A stretch of 28,545 nt of DNA from CAMLLJ01 sp035759585 (GCA_035759585.1 DASTUP010000165.1:1-28545); one strand, 5' to 3'; positions 15,742 to 24,446 are shown, numbered from the stretch's first letter. Notes: generated by a model not told the origin, from the sequence alone. Numbers and translations: made by a program.

Positions 15742-15967
15742 GGATCGCTTTGCCTATTTCACGTTGCGACTGCGCCTGCAGGATCCGCCCATCCCGGCGA
15801 CCGGGGTCATCGAGGACCTCACGACCGGCGAAAAACGGGAATTCACCGGGGTTGAAGAGCTGATCGAGCTGCTCGGCGCTGGTTTGTCGGGATCGTCCAA
15901 GATGCGACCCGGGACAGGAGTCGGCCAGACCTCCGGAGTAGTGGCGGGCCCGGAGGTTCCAGAGTAA
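15740..15967 (+). CDS. Small conserved-looking protein coupled to a lipoprotein operon
   Basis: A 75-residue protein. Residues 1-48 appear structured, with the pattern VIEDLTTGEKREFTGVEELI: a strand, TGE turn, Phe, then an EEL helix. Residues 49-75 are Gly/Ser-rich and probably disordered. I recall similar short proteins (TGE/SGE...F...EEL) near large secreted proteins and SARP-type regulators in other bacteria, but know no established function. Its TAA shares a base with the next ATG (TAATG, 15965-15969), so the lipoprotein is probably translationally coupled. The first ATG overlaps the antisense ATG of the regulator within CCATGG (15738-15743). There is no Shine-Dalgarno. Confidence 0.7.
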   Translation: MDRFAYFTLRLRLQDPPIPATGVIEDLTTGEKREFTGVEELIELLGAGLSGSSKMRPGTGVGQTSGVVAGPEVPE

Positions 15968-18801
15968 TGGGCGCAACGCTCTGGTCGCGGACCAGGTGCA
16001 TTCACGGCCTGATTCCGGTGATTGCCATCGGCGCGGCGGCCTGCGGCGACGGGCCGGTCGAGCCGTTGCCCGGCGGCGGCGAGGTGCTGGTCATCGCCCC
16101 GTCCGCATTGCTGCTGGCGGAGCCAGGCGCCAGCCACGCCATCAAGGTCTACCGGGTGGATGCCGACGGCGACTCGACCCTCGTCGATGCCACGTTCCAG
16201 AGCTCCGATCCATCGGTCGTATCGATCGCGCAGGGCGGTATCGCGACCGGTGGGACCGCGCTCGGATCGGCACAGATCATCGCCACCAGCGGCGAGCTGA
16301 TCTCTGCGCCGATCCTCGTCCTTCGGGCTACCCCGGCCGCCGGCGCTCTGCTCGTCGCCGATTCACAGGTGGTCGGGGGTGTCGAAGCGGTCGACCCGGC
16401 GGCCACCTATGGGCCGGGCTGGCGATACCGGGTGCGGCTTCGCGGGGTGAATCCGGCTGTCGGCCAGGTCGTTCTCGCGACTGGCGGCGCTCCCATCGGC
16501 GGGCGGGTCGCGAGCGTCGGCACCGCGGGGGCCGACACCGACGTCGTGCTCGAGCAGCTGACGCTCGATGAGATGTTCGAGTCGCTGTCGGTTCGCCAGC
16601 AGCTCTCTCTCGCGCACGCCCGCGTCGAGATCCCGGATGAGCTGCGGCAGTCGTTCCGCATTTCGAAGACCCGCGACGGCGGGCTCCGGCTGACCCCTCG
16701 CGACGGACGAGGCACCGTCCGCGCGGCCGCAGCGAGACCGGCGCCCGGCATGGCTGCGGTCGAGCAGGAGTTTCAGATCGGCTCCTTCACCTGCAAGGCC
16801 GAAGTACCGCCGCTCTTCACCTTTCCCCTTTCGCTCGACATCGTCTCGCTCGAGCTCGACCACACCCTGTCACTCGATCTCGTGATCGAGAATGCCGCGG
16901 TCGAGCGCGTTGTCGTCGAAGGGGGAATTGCTCCGAGGCTTTCGGCAAAGCCGCTCCTGACCGCGGCGCTCGAAGCGAAGGCCGAGTGCAAGGACGAGCT
17001 TGCCGTCTTCATCCTGCCGATCGGCGGGGCGCTGTCGACCGTGGTTGGCGGCCAGGTGCCCGCCGGTATCGGATTCGAGATCGGAGCGAAGGCCAGCTTC
17101 GGCCAGCTCGGCTTCGACGCCTTCCTTCAGGCGGCAGTCTCGGCGGAATTCGGCATCGACTGTGCCGGAGGATGCCGGATCATCACGGACATCGGGGGCG
17201 AGGCGCCGGACGGGTACTTCAAGCCCGTGCTGCCGGACCTGAATTCGGATGTGCGCTTCGAACTGTCCGCGAGCGCCTTCGCCTGGGCGGAGCTGTCGCT
17301 CGGGAGCCCGCTGCTCGAATCGCTCCGGTTCAAGACGGTCGAGCTGAAGGCCGGCCTCGAGCAGAAGATGGATCTCGCGACGCGCGCGACCCAGGCGGAC
17401 GATCCGGCGTATGCCTCGAACTATTCGCTGAAACCGGTCCTCGAGGCGAAGGCCGCGGCGACCCTCACGCCCATCGCGAATCTTCTCCGGATCAATCTCG
17501 CCACGCTGACCTTCGCACCGGAGCTGCCGACGCTGGCGCAGAGTCCGCGCGGAACCCTCGCGATCACGCCGGCGACTGTTGCAGCAGGCAGCGGAGCCGC
17601 GCTCGGCGAACAGGCGACGTTCACCGTAACGCTCACCGACGTCGGCTACCTCGGTGCCTACGCGGTCGAAGGCATCGAGATCCGGTGGCGAAGGACGAGT
17701 GGCACGACGGTGACCCTCGAGCCCGGCCGGCCCGGGTGCACCGACCTTTCCGCCACTCAGGACCAGCTGACCTTCACCTGCGCGACCGACTTCCTCGCTG
17801 AGCATGCAGGGGCACAGACGTTCTACGCCTTCATCAGGACCCGGATCTTCGGCGTGCCGGTCCCCGTGCCGCTGGAGGTCTCGCCGGACGGGAAGGCGAC
17901 CGTCACGGTCACGGGCGGAGCGGTGTCGGTAACTCCCTCGACCGTCACGCTCTCCCCGGGAGAAACTCAGGAGTTCTCCGCTGCGGTCGCCGGCGGCGGC
18001 GCCCAGGCCGTGACGTGGTCGGCGACGGGCGGCACGTTCACGGTATCCGGCAATTCGATCCTGTATACCGCCGGCGACACACCGGGATCGTACTCGGTCA
18101 CGGCGACGAGCGTGGCCGCGCCCGCGTTCAGCGCGAGCGCCGCGATTACGATCGCGGCTTCGGCAGGCGGGAGCGCGACGCTGGTCAACGTCGGAGGATT
18201 CGCGCAGTCCTTCGTCCAGTTCCCCGGCTCCACGCCCTGCAATGACATCGACGAATCGAGCGAGCAGGAGGCGTTCTCGGCATCCCGGACATTCACCTCG
18301 CAGTGCGCCGGGACCTGGACCTCTCCGCCGACCGATGTTCCCGCGACCCTCAGCGCCTCGGCCAGCGGAAACGTGACGTATCAGCTGAGCCTCGACGGCA
18401 ACGCGCTTCGGTCCGTGACTGCCGGTGGGAACGCGACGGCAACGGCCTCGGGACAGGGCCAGCCGAACGTCATCCTGGGCGGGAAGGGTGAGACCCATTC
18501 CGCGGATGTCTGGTTCGACTTCGAGGTGCAGGGCACGGTCACGGTTACGCTCTCCGGCCAGGTATCGAGCTCGAGCAGCACCACATTCGAGTCGCCTCGT
18601 GCGTTCGTTTCGCTCGACCGGCACTCCAGCGGGACGATCTACTTCGCCGAGCAGGGCGGCGTCGGGACGACCCTCACGCTCGCTCCGGGCAGGTACACCC
18701 TGCGGGGAGACGCCTTCGCAGATGCCTCGGTGTCGCTGCCGGATCGCACTTCCGGCAACTCCAGCGCGAGCTTCAGCGTCACGATGACCGTAAATCCATG
18801 A
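15967..18801 (+). CDS. Large Ig-like lipoprotein, first of a tandem paralogous pair
   Basis: A 944-residue exported protein with a signal peptide ending at the lipobox-like IGAAAC (C26). A Big2-like Ig domain occupies about 38-118 (LVIAPSALLL, VDADGDST, SSDPSVVSI). A long unassigned region (about 119-648) contains six cysteines (276, 341, 399, 403, 591, 605) and ends with RTRIFGVPVPVPLEV. After the shared core come an Ig-like domain (about 652-735, VTPSTVTLSPGETQEFSA) and a Ser/Thr-rich beta domain (about 740-944). The core closely matches the next gene's product; the C-terminus does not. Surface anchoring and ligand binding are likely; the ligand is unknown. Synonymous divergence between the two copies argues against a recent duplication. 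Confidence 0.88.
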   Translation: MGATLWSRTRCIHGLIPVIAIGAAACGDGPVEPLPGGGEVLVIAPSALLLAEPGASHAIKVYRVDADGDSTLVDATFQSSDPSVVSIAQGGIATGGTALGSAQIIATSGELISAPILVLRATPAAGALLVADSQVVGGVEAVDPAATYGPGWRYRVRLRGVNPAVGQVVLATGGAPIGGRVASVGTAGADTDVVLEQLTLDEMFESLSVRQQLSLAHARVEIPDELRQSFRISKTRDGGLRLTPRDGRGTVRAAAARPAPGMAAVEQEFQIGSFTCKAEVPPLFTFPLSLDIVSLELDHTLSLDLVIENAAVERVVVEGGIAPRLSAKPLLTAALEAKAECKDELAVFILPIGGALSTVVGGQVPAGIGFEIGAKASFGQLGFDAFLQAAVSAEFGIDCAGGCRIITDIGGEAPDGYFKPVLPDLNSDVRFELSASAFAWAELSLGSPLLESLRFKTVELKAGLEQKMDLATRATQADDPAYASNYSLKPVLEAKAAATLTPIANLLRINLATLTFAPELPTLAQSPRGTLAITPATVAAGSGAALGEQATFTVTLTDVGYLGAYAVEGIEIRWRRTSGTTVTLEPGRPGCTDLSATQDQLTFTCATDFLAEHAGAQTFYAFIRTRIFGVPVPVPLEVSPDGKATVTVTGGAVSVTPSTVTLSPGETQEFSAAVAGGGAQAVTWSATGGTFTVSGNSILYTAGDTPGSYSVTATSVAAPAFSASAAITIAASAGGSATLVNVGGFAQSFVQFPGSTPCNDIDESSEQEAFSASRTFTSQCAGTWTSPPTDVPATLSASASGNVTYQLSLDGNALRSVTAGGNATATASGQGQPNVILGGKGETHSADVWFDFEVQGTVTVTLSGQVSSSSSTTFESPRAFVSLDRHSSGTIYFAEQGGVGTTLTLAPGRYTLRGDAFADASVSLPDRTSGNSSASFSVTMTVNP

Positions 18802-18814
18802 CGTGAGGACGACG

Positions 18815-21199
18815 ATGCGTGAAGACGGTTTCGGCAGCGCGGCGCTCCTGATTCTTGTGTGCGCCTGCGGTGACGGCCCAACGGATCCGCCACCGGCTGG
18901 AAATACCACGGCACTCGTCATTGCGCCCGGTGCCCTGCTGCTGCCCGCGCATGGCACCACGGCGTCACTCGAGGCTTACGCCGTCGACGCGGACGGTGAC
19001 AGCACGCGCGTCGAGGCGACGTTTCGGAGCTCCGATCCCACGGTTGTATCGATGGACGCGGATGGCGTCGCGGTCGGCGGTGCGGCGATTGGTTCCGCGC
19101 AGATTGTCGCCACCAGCGGCGAGCTGACGTCGCCGCCGATCCTCGCGCTCCGTGCGACCCCGTCAACCGGCGCCCTGCTCGTCGCCGACTCCCAGGTGAT
19201 CGGCCCCGTTCAGCCGGTGGATCCGTCCGCGCCTTACGGCGTCGGACGGGAAATTCGCGTCCGCCTCCGTGGGATCTCACCAGCGGTCGGCCAGCTCGTC
19301 ATCGGCACGGGCGGAGCACCAGTGGGCGGGCGGGTGGTCAGTGTCTCAGCCCCTTCGGGAGACGCCGAGGTGGTGCTGGCGCTGGTGCCGCTCGGCGAGC
19401 TGTTCGCGGAGATCTCGATCAACGAGCGCCTGCCCCTGACCGGAGCGCTCCCGACGGAATCCAGTTCGGATCGCCACGGTGTGCGATTGACGCGGACCGC
19501 GGGTGGGAGCATCCGATTCGCGGCGCCGGCCGGCGCGCGGTATCAGGCAGCAGCGACCGGCACGATTGCTTCCGCCGGACGGATCGAGCAGGAATTCGAT
19601 CTCGGCCCGTTCAAGTGCAAGCTCGAAGTGCCTGCTCCACTCGTCGTGCCGATCACCATGGGCACGTTCAGTGGAGACCTCAACGAGGCACTCGCCCTCG
19701 ACCTGCTGGTCGAGAGCGGCGTCGTGCGGCGCTTCGTCGTGAACGGCACCATCCGTCCCACCCTGACCGTCGCGCCCCGGATCACGGCGGCGCTCGAGGG
19801 CAAGGCTGAGTGCAAGTACAAGATCCGGGAGTTCCCGCTTCCGGTCGGCGGATTCCTCTCGCTCTTCTTGGGAGGCCAGGTGCCCCTGGGCATCGGCTTC
19901 GAGCTGGGAGCAAAGACGACGCTGGGCCAGCTTGGCGCGGACGTGACGTTCGCGTCCACCATCGCAGCGCAGGTGGGCTTCGATTGCACGGCAGCCTGCC
20001 AATGGGTTCAGGAGTTCGACGGCACCGCGCCCACCATCACGGTCACCCCGGTCATCCCGAACCTGGCGACCAGCACACGCCTGGAGATGGGTGTGAGCGT
20101 CTTCGGCTGGGCTGACCTCACACTCGGCCTCACCCTGTGGGAGGATGAGACGACCCGGGTCAAGCTCCTGAGCGCCAAGGCGGGCCTGGAGCAGAAATTC
20201 GAGCTGGCCTCGGCTGATGCGCAGGCGGCGGATCCGGCGTATGCGTCGAGCTACGGGCTCAAGCCTGTCATCGAGGTGAAGGCCGGGGCCGAGTACGCGC
20301 CGCTCGAGAACCTGCTGCAGGTGACTCTGACCCTGTTCACCTATGCGCCAGAGCTCGATCCGATCTCGCGAAGCGCGCGGGGCAGCTTCACGATCACTCC
20401 CGCATCCGTGGCGGCCGGCGACGGCTCCCAGCTCGGCGACATGGCCACCTTCACCGTCACCCTGACCGACGCGACCTATCTCGGCGCCTATGCCATCGAG
20501 GCGGTCCAGATCCGCTGGCGACGCATGGTCGGCGAGACGGTGGTGCTCGAGTCGGGGCGTCCGGGCTGTTCCGATCTCGAGGCCGCCCAGGACCAGCTCA
20601 CCTTCACCTGCCAGACCGACTTCCTCGCCGAGCACGCCGGGGCGCAGACGTTTCACGCCTTCGCGCGGACCCGGATCTTCGGCGTGCCGGTGCCCGTGCC
20701 GCTCGAGCTCGCCGCGGACGCGAGAGCCGTCGTCACGGTCGGCGAGCCGTCACTTCTCCGGTGGACGTTCGATCTCGACAACGATGGGTGGGAGGAAGGC
20801 GTCTCTGGCGACGGCACGGTATTTCACCTCGGACGGGAAGGCGGCGTGCTCAAGCTGCACGGAGTCGACGAGGCCGTCGGCGAGCCGAACGCCTGGATCT
20901 ACAAGGCGATCGACCTGCCGCCCGGGGCGCAATCCCTCGCCGTCCGCGTGAGCGCACACGACCGCGATGGCGCCACTGTCGCGTGGCGGCTCCGCCTGGT
21001 GGATGCCGGCGGAACGTCGCATACGCTGCATGGGTGGGAAGTGCTCACCGGGGCGGAAGGCGTGCATCTCTGGGTCGATCGCAGCGCCTCGATCGCGGCG
21101 TGGGCCGGAACGCCGGTGACCGTGTACGTCGAGCAGGATGACAACGGCCAGCACGAGCACGAGCATTTCTACATCAGCGAGATCTCGATCATCGAATGA
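18815..21199 (+). CDS. Large Ig-like lipoprotein, second of a tandem paralogous pair
   Basis: A 794-residue exported protein with a short signal peptide ending near C18 (LVCACGDG; C16 is an alternative). The Big2-like Ig domain (about 35-112) and core (to about 641) parallel the upstream paralogue, with cysteines at 268, 333, 391, 395, 585 and 599 in the same order and almost the same spacing. The C-terminal 150 residues differ: a jelly-roll-like module beginning RWTFDLDNDGWEEG and ending in the His/Glu-rich HEHEHFYISEI, which may bind carbohydrate or metal. The ATG at 18815 is chosen for GAGG at 18805-18808 with 6-base spacing; an in-frame GTG at 18803 gives a more basic N-terminus and cannot be excluded. 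The upstream gene stops 13 bases earlier. Confidence 0.87.
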   Translation: MREDGFGSAALLILVCACGDGPTDPPPAGNTTALVIAPGALLLPAHGTTASLEAYAVDADGDSTRVEATFRSSDPTVVSMDADGVAVGGAAIGSAQIVATSGELTSPPILALRATPSTGALLVADSQVIGPVQPVDPSAPYGVGREIRVRLRGISPAVGQLVIGTGGAPVGGRVVSVSAPSGDAEVVLALVPLGELFAEISINERLPLTGALPTESSSDRHGVRLTRTAGGSIRFAAPAGARYQAAATGTIASAGRIEQEFDLGPFKCKLEVPAPLVVPITMGTFSGDLNEALALDLLVESGVVRRFVVNGTIRPTLTVAPRITAALEGKAECKYKIREFPLPVGGFLSLFLGGQVPLGIGFELGAKTTLGQLGADVTFASTIAAQVGFDCTAACQWVQEFDGTAPTITVTPVIPNLATSTRLEMGVSVFGWADLTLGLTLWEDETTRVKLLSAKAGLEQKFELASADAQAADPAYASSYGLKPVIEVKAGAEYAPLENLLQVTLTLFTYAPELDPISRSARGSFTITPASVAAGDGSQLGDMATFTVTLTDATYLGAYAIEAVQIRWRRMVGETVVLESGRPGCSDLEAAQDQLTFTCQTDFLAEHAGAQTFHAFARTRIFGVPVPVPLELAADARAVVTVGEPSLLRWTFDLDNDGWEEGVSGDGTVFHLGREGGVLKLHGVDEAVGEPNAWIYKAIDLPPGAQSLAVRVSAHDRDGATVAWRLRLVDAGGTSHTLHGWEVLTGAEGVHLWVDRSASIAAWAGTPVTVYVEQDDNGQHEHEHFYISEISIIE

Positions 21200-21255
21200 G
21201 TGCCGGAACCTCGCGGTGCGTCACCTGATCCGGTCTCCCGTCAGCAGATCGAGCC

Positions 21256-21288
21256 GCGAGGGACCTCCTCGTCGAGAAGATCCCTCGC
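21256..21288. terminator. Inverted repeat between convergent genes, possible bidirectional terminator
   Basis: GCGAGGGA (21256-21263) and TCCCTCGC (21281-21288) form an 8-bp perfect stem around a 17-base loop. It lies between the convergent ends of the second lipoprotein gene (21199) and the DsrE-like gene (21331). No T-run follows on either strand. Its placement supports a terminator; its sequence does so only partly. Confidence 0.4.
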
Positions 21289-21330
21289 CCTGATTCGTAT
21301 GACGAACCTGCCGTCCGGCTGCCTGCGAGC

Positions 21331-21996
21331 TCAGGCCGCGTAGCAGTACCCGCACCCGAGTTCCTGCGCGCGTCCCACCGCATACACGCCCGACGGCACG
21401 AGCTGCACGCCCGGATGCAGTGCCTCCACCCATTCCTTGCGCACGGCAGCGGCGTCGAGGTTGCGCGCCTTGGCGACACCGGAGCTGTAGACCGTCATGG
21501 CCACATCACAGGCACCGACGAGCACCCCCGAGGCGAGCAGCTCGGTGATCCCGAGACCCGCGATCGGCAGGCCTTCGATCTTGGCATAGGGATTCTTCGT
21601 GGCCGGCGCGCCGTTGGCGTTGACGTGGAAGACCTTCCCGAACTCGTACTTCTCCCACATCGAGTCCTGAATGGCGAGGCCGAGCGAGTGATGCCGCAGG
21701 ATGATCATCGCCGATACACCGTCGTCCGCGCCGTGGGTCGCGGCGGTGGTGTTCAGGTAGACGCGCGGCCAGATGGCGACCATCCCCTCTCCCGCGGCGG
21801 GCGAGTCGAACACCATGCGGTGCTTGCCCTTGAGCTTCCCGAACCACGCTTCGAGCTGCGGGTCGGTGGAACGGCTCGCGGAATCGGCGGCGGCGGCGAG
21901 TGGAGCAGGAATGGCGCTGCCGATGCCGAGCGCGGCGGCTCCGGCTGCGACACGACCGAGGAATCCCCTCCGGGGGGTGAGCATCGGGTCGGACAT
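21331..21996 (-). CDS. Tat-exported DsrE-like family protein
   Basis: A 221-residue protein. The N-terminus has a twin-arginine signal (RRGFLG, 9-14), a hydrophobic Ala-rich stretch and a likely cleavage near 36-40, so it is probably exported folded. The mature part shows DsrE/F-like features: MVFDSPAAGEGM, an ILRHHSL strand-helix, a GACDVAMTVYSSG segment with C163, and VPSGVYAVGRAQELGCGYC with C215 and C218. DsrE proteins handle sulfur on conserved cysteines, mostly in the cytoplasm, so a Tat signal implies a periplasmic role. A strong Shine-Dalgarno GGAGGT (22002-22007) supports the start. Confidence 0.78.
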   Translation of the reverse strand: MSDPMLTPRRGFLGRVAAGAAALGIGSAIPAPLAAAADSASRSTDPQLEAWFGKLKGKHRMVFDSPAAGEGMVAIWPRVYLNTTAATHGADDGVSAMIILRHHSLGLAIQDSMWEKYEFGKVFHVNANGAPATKNPYAKIEGLPIAGLGITELLASGVLVGACDVAMTVYSSGVAKARNLDAAAVRKEWVEALHPGVQLVPSGVYAVGRAQELGCGYCYAA

Positions 21997-22001
21997 TGCG
22001 T

Positions 22002-22007
22002 ACCTCC
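22002..22007 (-). promoter_or_regulatory. Strong ribosome binding site of the DsrE-like gene
   Basis: On the minus strand GGAGGT is separated by five bases from the ATG at 21996. It is the strongest Shine-Dalgarno in the window and fixes the start, and hence the Tat signal. Confidence 0.8.
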
Positions 22008-22044
22008 AGATGGCTTCGGACTGGCGAACAGGGAATGCGATGCC

Positions 22045-22072
22045 AACTTACGGCATGGCCCGGATTTGGAAA
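22045..22072 (-). promoter_or_regulatory. Candidate promoter of the DsrE-like gene
   Basis: On the minus strand TTTCCA (22067-22072), a 16-base spacer and TAAGTT (22045-22050). The -10 hexamer and spacer length match the candidate promoter of the radical SAM gene at 9255-9282. The rest of this 222-bp divergent gap shows no clear promoter for the oxidoreductase gene. Confidence 0.35.
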
Positions 22073-22218
22073 GAGGGCCGAGCGGGCCCCCGTCATGAAG
22101 GCGCGCGAGTTCGGGCCGGGACGACATTTCCCTGAACGGCCAGCGTCGAAATCAGGTTCCCGATGCGCCAGCGACGCAGTCGCCACCCACATACCCGGAT
22201 ACCCCGAGGCGCCGAGCG

Positions 22219-23493
22219 GTGAGCCGGCGGGAGATTATCGTGATCGGCGGTGGGCTCGCCGGCCTCGCCGCCGCGGCCCGCCTCATCGAGAAGGGTCATT
22301 CCGTTACCCTCCTCGAAGCGCGCGATCGGCTCGGCGGCCGAGCCTGGAGCATCGAGCGCCCGGGACGACCGCCGGTCGAGCTCGGCGCCGAATGGGTTGC
22401 CGACGAGGGTATCGTGCGCGCGCTCTGCCGCGATCACGGAATTCAGCTCGTTGCTGCGCACGGCACATGGCTCAGGCGGGCCGGAATCGGATGGCAGGGT
22501 CTCGATTCGCTGCCGGACCTGAACGAGGATCTGATCGGACGGATGCGGGTGAATCGTGGTGAGGACCGCACGCTTGCTGCCGCGCTGGCCGACTGTTGCG
22601 GAGCAGGCAGCCTCGCGGAGGCGCGTTCCCTCCTCCTCTCGTACGTGGAGGGCTTTCACGCGGCGGATCCGGACCGGATCAGCGCTCACTGGCTCGCCGA
22701 AGTCGAGGCCGAACACTCGGCCGGCACCGCGACGCTCCGCATGCCCGGCGGTACCGGCGAGCTCGTACGGAGGCTCGTACAGGCTCTCGGAGATGCGGCG
22801 GTGCACCTCGAGGCGCCGGTACATGCCATCCGCTGGCGGAAGGGCCATGTGAGCGCAGTCGCGGATGCCGGCCGCTGGGATGCCGAGGCGGCGATCGTGA
22901 CGGTGCCGCTCCCTGCGCTGAGGGCGAGCCCCGGCGATTCCGATCAGCTGCGCTTCGATCCTCCACTCATGGAGGTCCGTGCGGCGGCGCGCCTGCTCGA
23001 AATGGGCGCCGTCATAAAGCTTGGCCTGGAATTCCGCGAAGCGTTCTGGCAGTCGATCGACCCGCTTCGCGAGGTGCTGTTTCTTCACGGCTTTGGCCAG
23101 CCATTCCCGACGTGGTGGACCGCTCTCGATCCTGCCGAGGCTCGGCTCACCGGATGGGCCGGCGGCCCGGCCGCCGTTCGGCTGGCGGCAGCGGGAAGGG
23201 ACGAACTGGTGGCTGCGGGCGTCGCGTCACTCGCCGGCACGATCGGCCTTTCCAGGTCGGAGATCGCCGATCAGCTCGTCGATTCGTATTTTCACGACTG
23301 GAACGGCGATCCCCTCGCACGAGGCGCGTACTCGTATGTCGGCGTCGGAGGGTTGCATGCGCATGAAACCCTGTCACGTCCGATCGAAGGCACGATCCAT
23401 CTTGCGGGTGAAGCGTGCGCTGGCCACGGGCTGAATGCGACGATGGACGGAGCGATCGAATCGGGCCGGCGTGCCGCGGACTCCATCGGGTGA
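22219..23493 (+). CDS. FAD-dependent amine oxidase-like oxidoreductase
   Basis: A 424-residue flavoprotein of the monoamine oxidase/phytoene desaturase superfamily. The N-terminal Rossmann motif GGGLAG (10-15) leads into an acidic strand end and LLEARDRLGGRAW (about 34-46). Near the C-terminus IHLAGEACAGHGLNATMDGA is the second FAD-contact motif. The substrate is unknown; polyamines, aromatic amines or isoprenoid-like compounds are all used by relatives. The start is a GTG at 22219, immediately before the MSRREIIVIGGG segment; no upstream alternative improves the N-terminus. It follows a 222-bp divergent gap. Confidence 0.9.
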   Translation: MSRREIIVIGGGLAGLAAAARLIEKGHSVTLLEARDRLGGRAWSIERPGRPPVELGAEWVADEGIVRALCRDHGIQLVAAHGTWLRRAGIGWQGLDSLPDLNEDLIGRMRVNRGEDRTLAAALADCCGAGSLAEARSLLLSYVEGFHAADPDRISAHWLAEVEAEHSAGTATLRMPGGTGELVRRLVQALGDAAVHLEAPVHAIRWRKGHVSAVADAGRWDAEAAIVTVPLPALRASPGDSDQLRFDPPLMEVRAAARLLEMGAVIKLGLEFREAFWQSIDPLREVLFLHGFGQPFPTWWTALDPAEARLTGWAGGPAAVRLAAAGRDELVAAGVASLAGTIGLSRSEIADQLVDSYFHDWNGDPLARGAYSYVGVGGLHAHETLSRPIEGTIHLAGEACAGHGLNATMDGAIESGRRAADSIG

Positions 23494-23571
23494 CGTGCAG
23501 GTCCCGAAGCTCTCGGCGTCTCCCCGGTTGTCCCGTGGCTGTGGCATCATTCACCCCGAACCACCCCTGCC

Positions 23572-23979
23572 ATGCGCACTCGCAACCTGCTTGCAGCGAT
23601 CGCACTCCTCGCGGCCTGCGGCACGACGGATCCATCCGACGAAGGCCTCCGCTTCGCCACCGCGGGGTCCCGGTTCGAGCCGGGAGGATCGATCACGGTC
23701 GAGTTGTCGAACGATTCGGACAAGACCGTGGGCTACAACTTCTGCCAGCGGTTCTGGGAGCGGAATGTCGGAGCGGAATGGGAGCGATTCGAGGAGATGA
23801 TCCTCTGCACACCTGCCTTCGACCAGCTCCCGGCCGGTCAGACGGCCGAGGCGACACTCGGCGTTCCATACGGACTCGTGCCCGGCACCTGGCGCGTCAG
23901 CGCCGCCGTGATGCTCGATGACGATTCCGGGCCGATCCTGAGCAACGAGTTCGTGATCGAGCTGGGCGAGCAGCGGTGA
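23572..23979 (+). CDS. Small Ig-like lipoprotein
   Basis: A 135-residue lipoprotein with signal peptide and lipobox LLAAC (C16). The mature part is a single beta-sandwich-like domain: FEPGGSITVELSNDSDKTVG, then a cysteine pair (NFC... and ILC...) that could form a disulfide, then LPAGQTAEATLGVPYGLVPG. This pattern recurs in small Ig-like lipoproteins of unknown function. The stop overlaps the GTG of the acetyltransferase (GTGA), so the two are coupled. Confidence 0.8.
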   Translation: MRTRNLLAAIALLAACGTTDPSDEGLRFATAGSRFEPGGSITVELSNDSDKTVGYNFCQRFWERNVGAEWERFEEMILCTPAFDQLPAGQTAEATLGVPYGLVPGTWRVSAAVMLDDDSGPILSNEFVIELGEQR

Positions 23980-24446
23980 CCGCGGAGATCATCCGGCCCG
24001 CAGTTCTCGAAGACCTTTCCGCGATCCACACGCTCGCCGAGCGGCTCGCCGATTTCGAGCTCCCGCCGGGACGCACGGCGCGGGAGATCGCGCGCGCCGA
24101 CCATCCGATCCTGCTCGCCCAGCTGCAGCAGCCCAGTGAGCACGTGCTCTTCCTGTACGCAGAGGACCGCGCGGGCACGCCCCTCGGGACGATCTTCGTC
24201 AACACCCGGCTCGACTACTTCACGCAGCAGCCGGTCGCCTACATCGAAGTGCTCGCCGTGAGCGAAGCCGCCGCCGGCCGCGGCCTGGCGCGCCGCCTCA
24301 TGCAGCGCACCGAGGATTGGGCCCGCGCCCGCGGCTGCACCCGGGTCGACCTCAACGTCTTCTGCGCGAACCGCCGGGCACGCGGGTTCTACGAGCACCT
24401 CGGATTCCGGGAAGAAACCGTGAGATACGTGAAGGACATTGGCTAG
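23976..24446 (+). CDS. GNAT family N-acetyltransferase
   Basis: A 156-residue GNAT protein. The fold is complete: an N-terminal strand EIIRPAVLEDL, the central IEVLAVSEAAAGRGLARRLM (90-109) with the acetyl-CoA pyrophosphate loop (AAAGRGLA, 98-105), and the C-terminal NRRARGFYEHLGF motif. It transfers an acetyl group to an amine; the substrate could be a small molecule or a protein. The start is a GTG overlapping the lipoprotein stop. It is convergent with the ABC permease operon, with 25 bp between stops. Confidence 0.9.
   Translation: MTAEIIRPAVLEDLSAIHTLAERLADFELPPGRTAREIARADHPILLAQLQQPSEHVLFLYAEDRAGTPLGTIFVNTRLDYFTQQPVAYIEVLAVSEAAAGRGLARRLMQRTEDWARARGCTRVDLNVFCANRRARGFYEHLGFREETVRYVKDIG

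Noticed and set aside
16870..18960. 696-codon minus-strand open frame opposite the first lipoprotein
   Set aside because: Antisense shadow of a high-GC gene; no recognisable domains, while the plus strand has a signal peptide and a paralogue.
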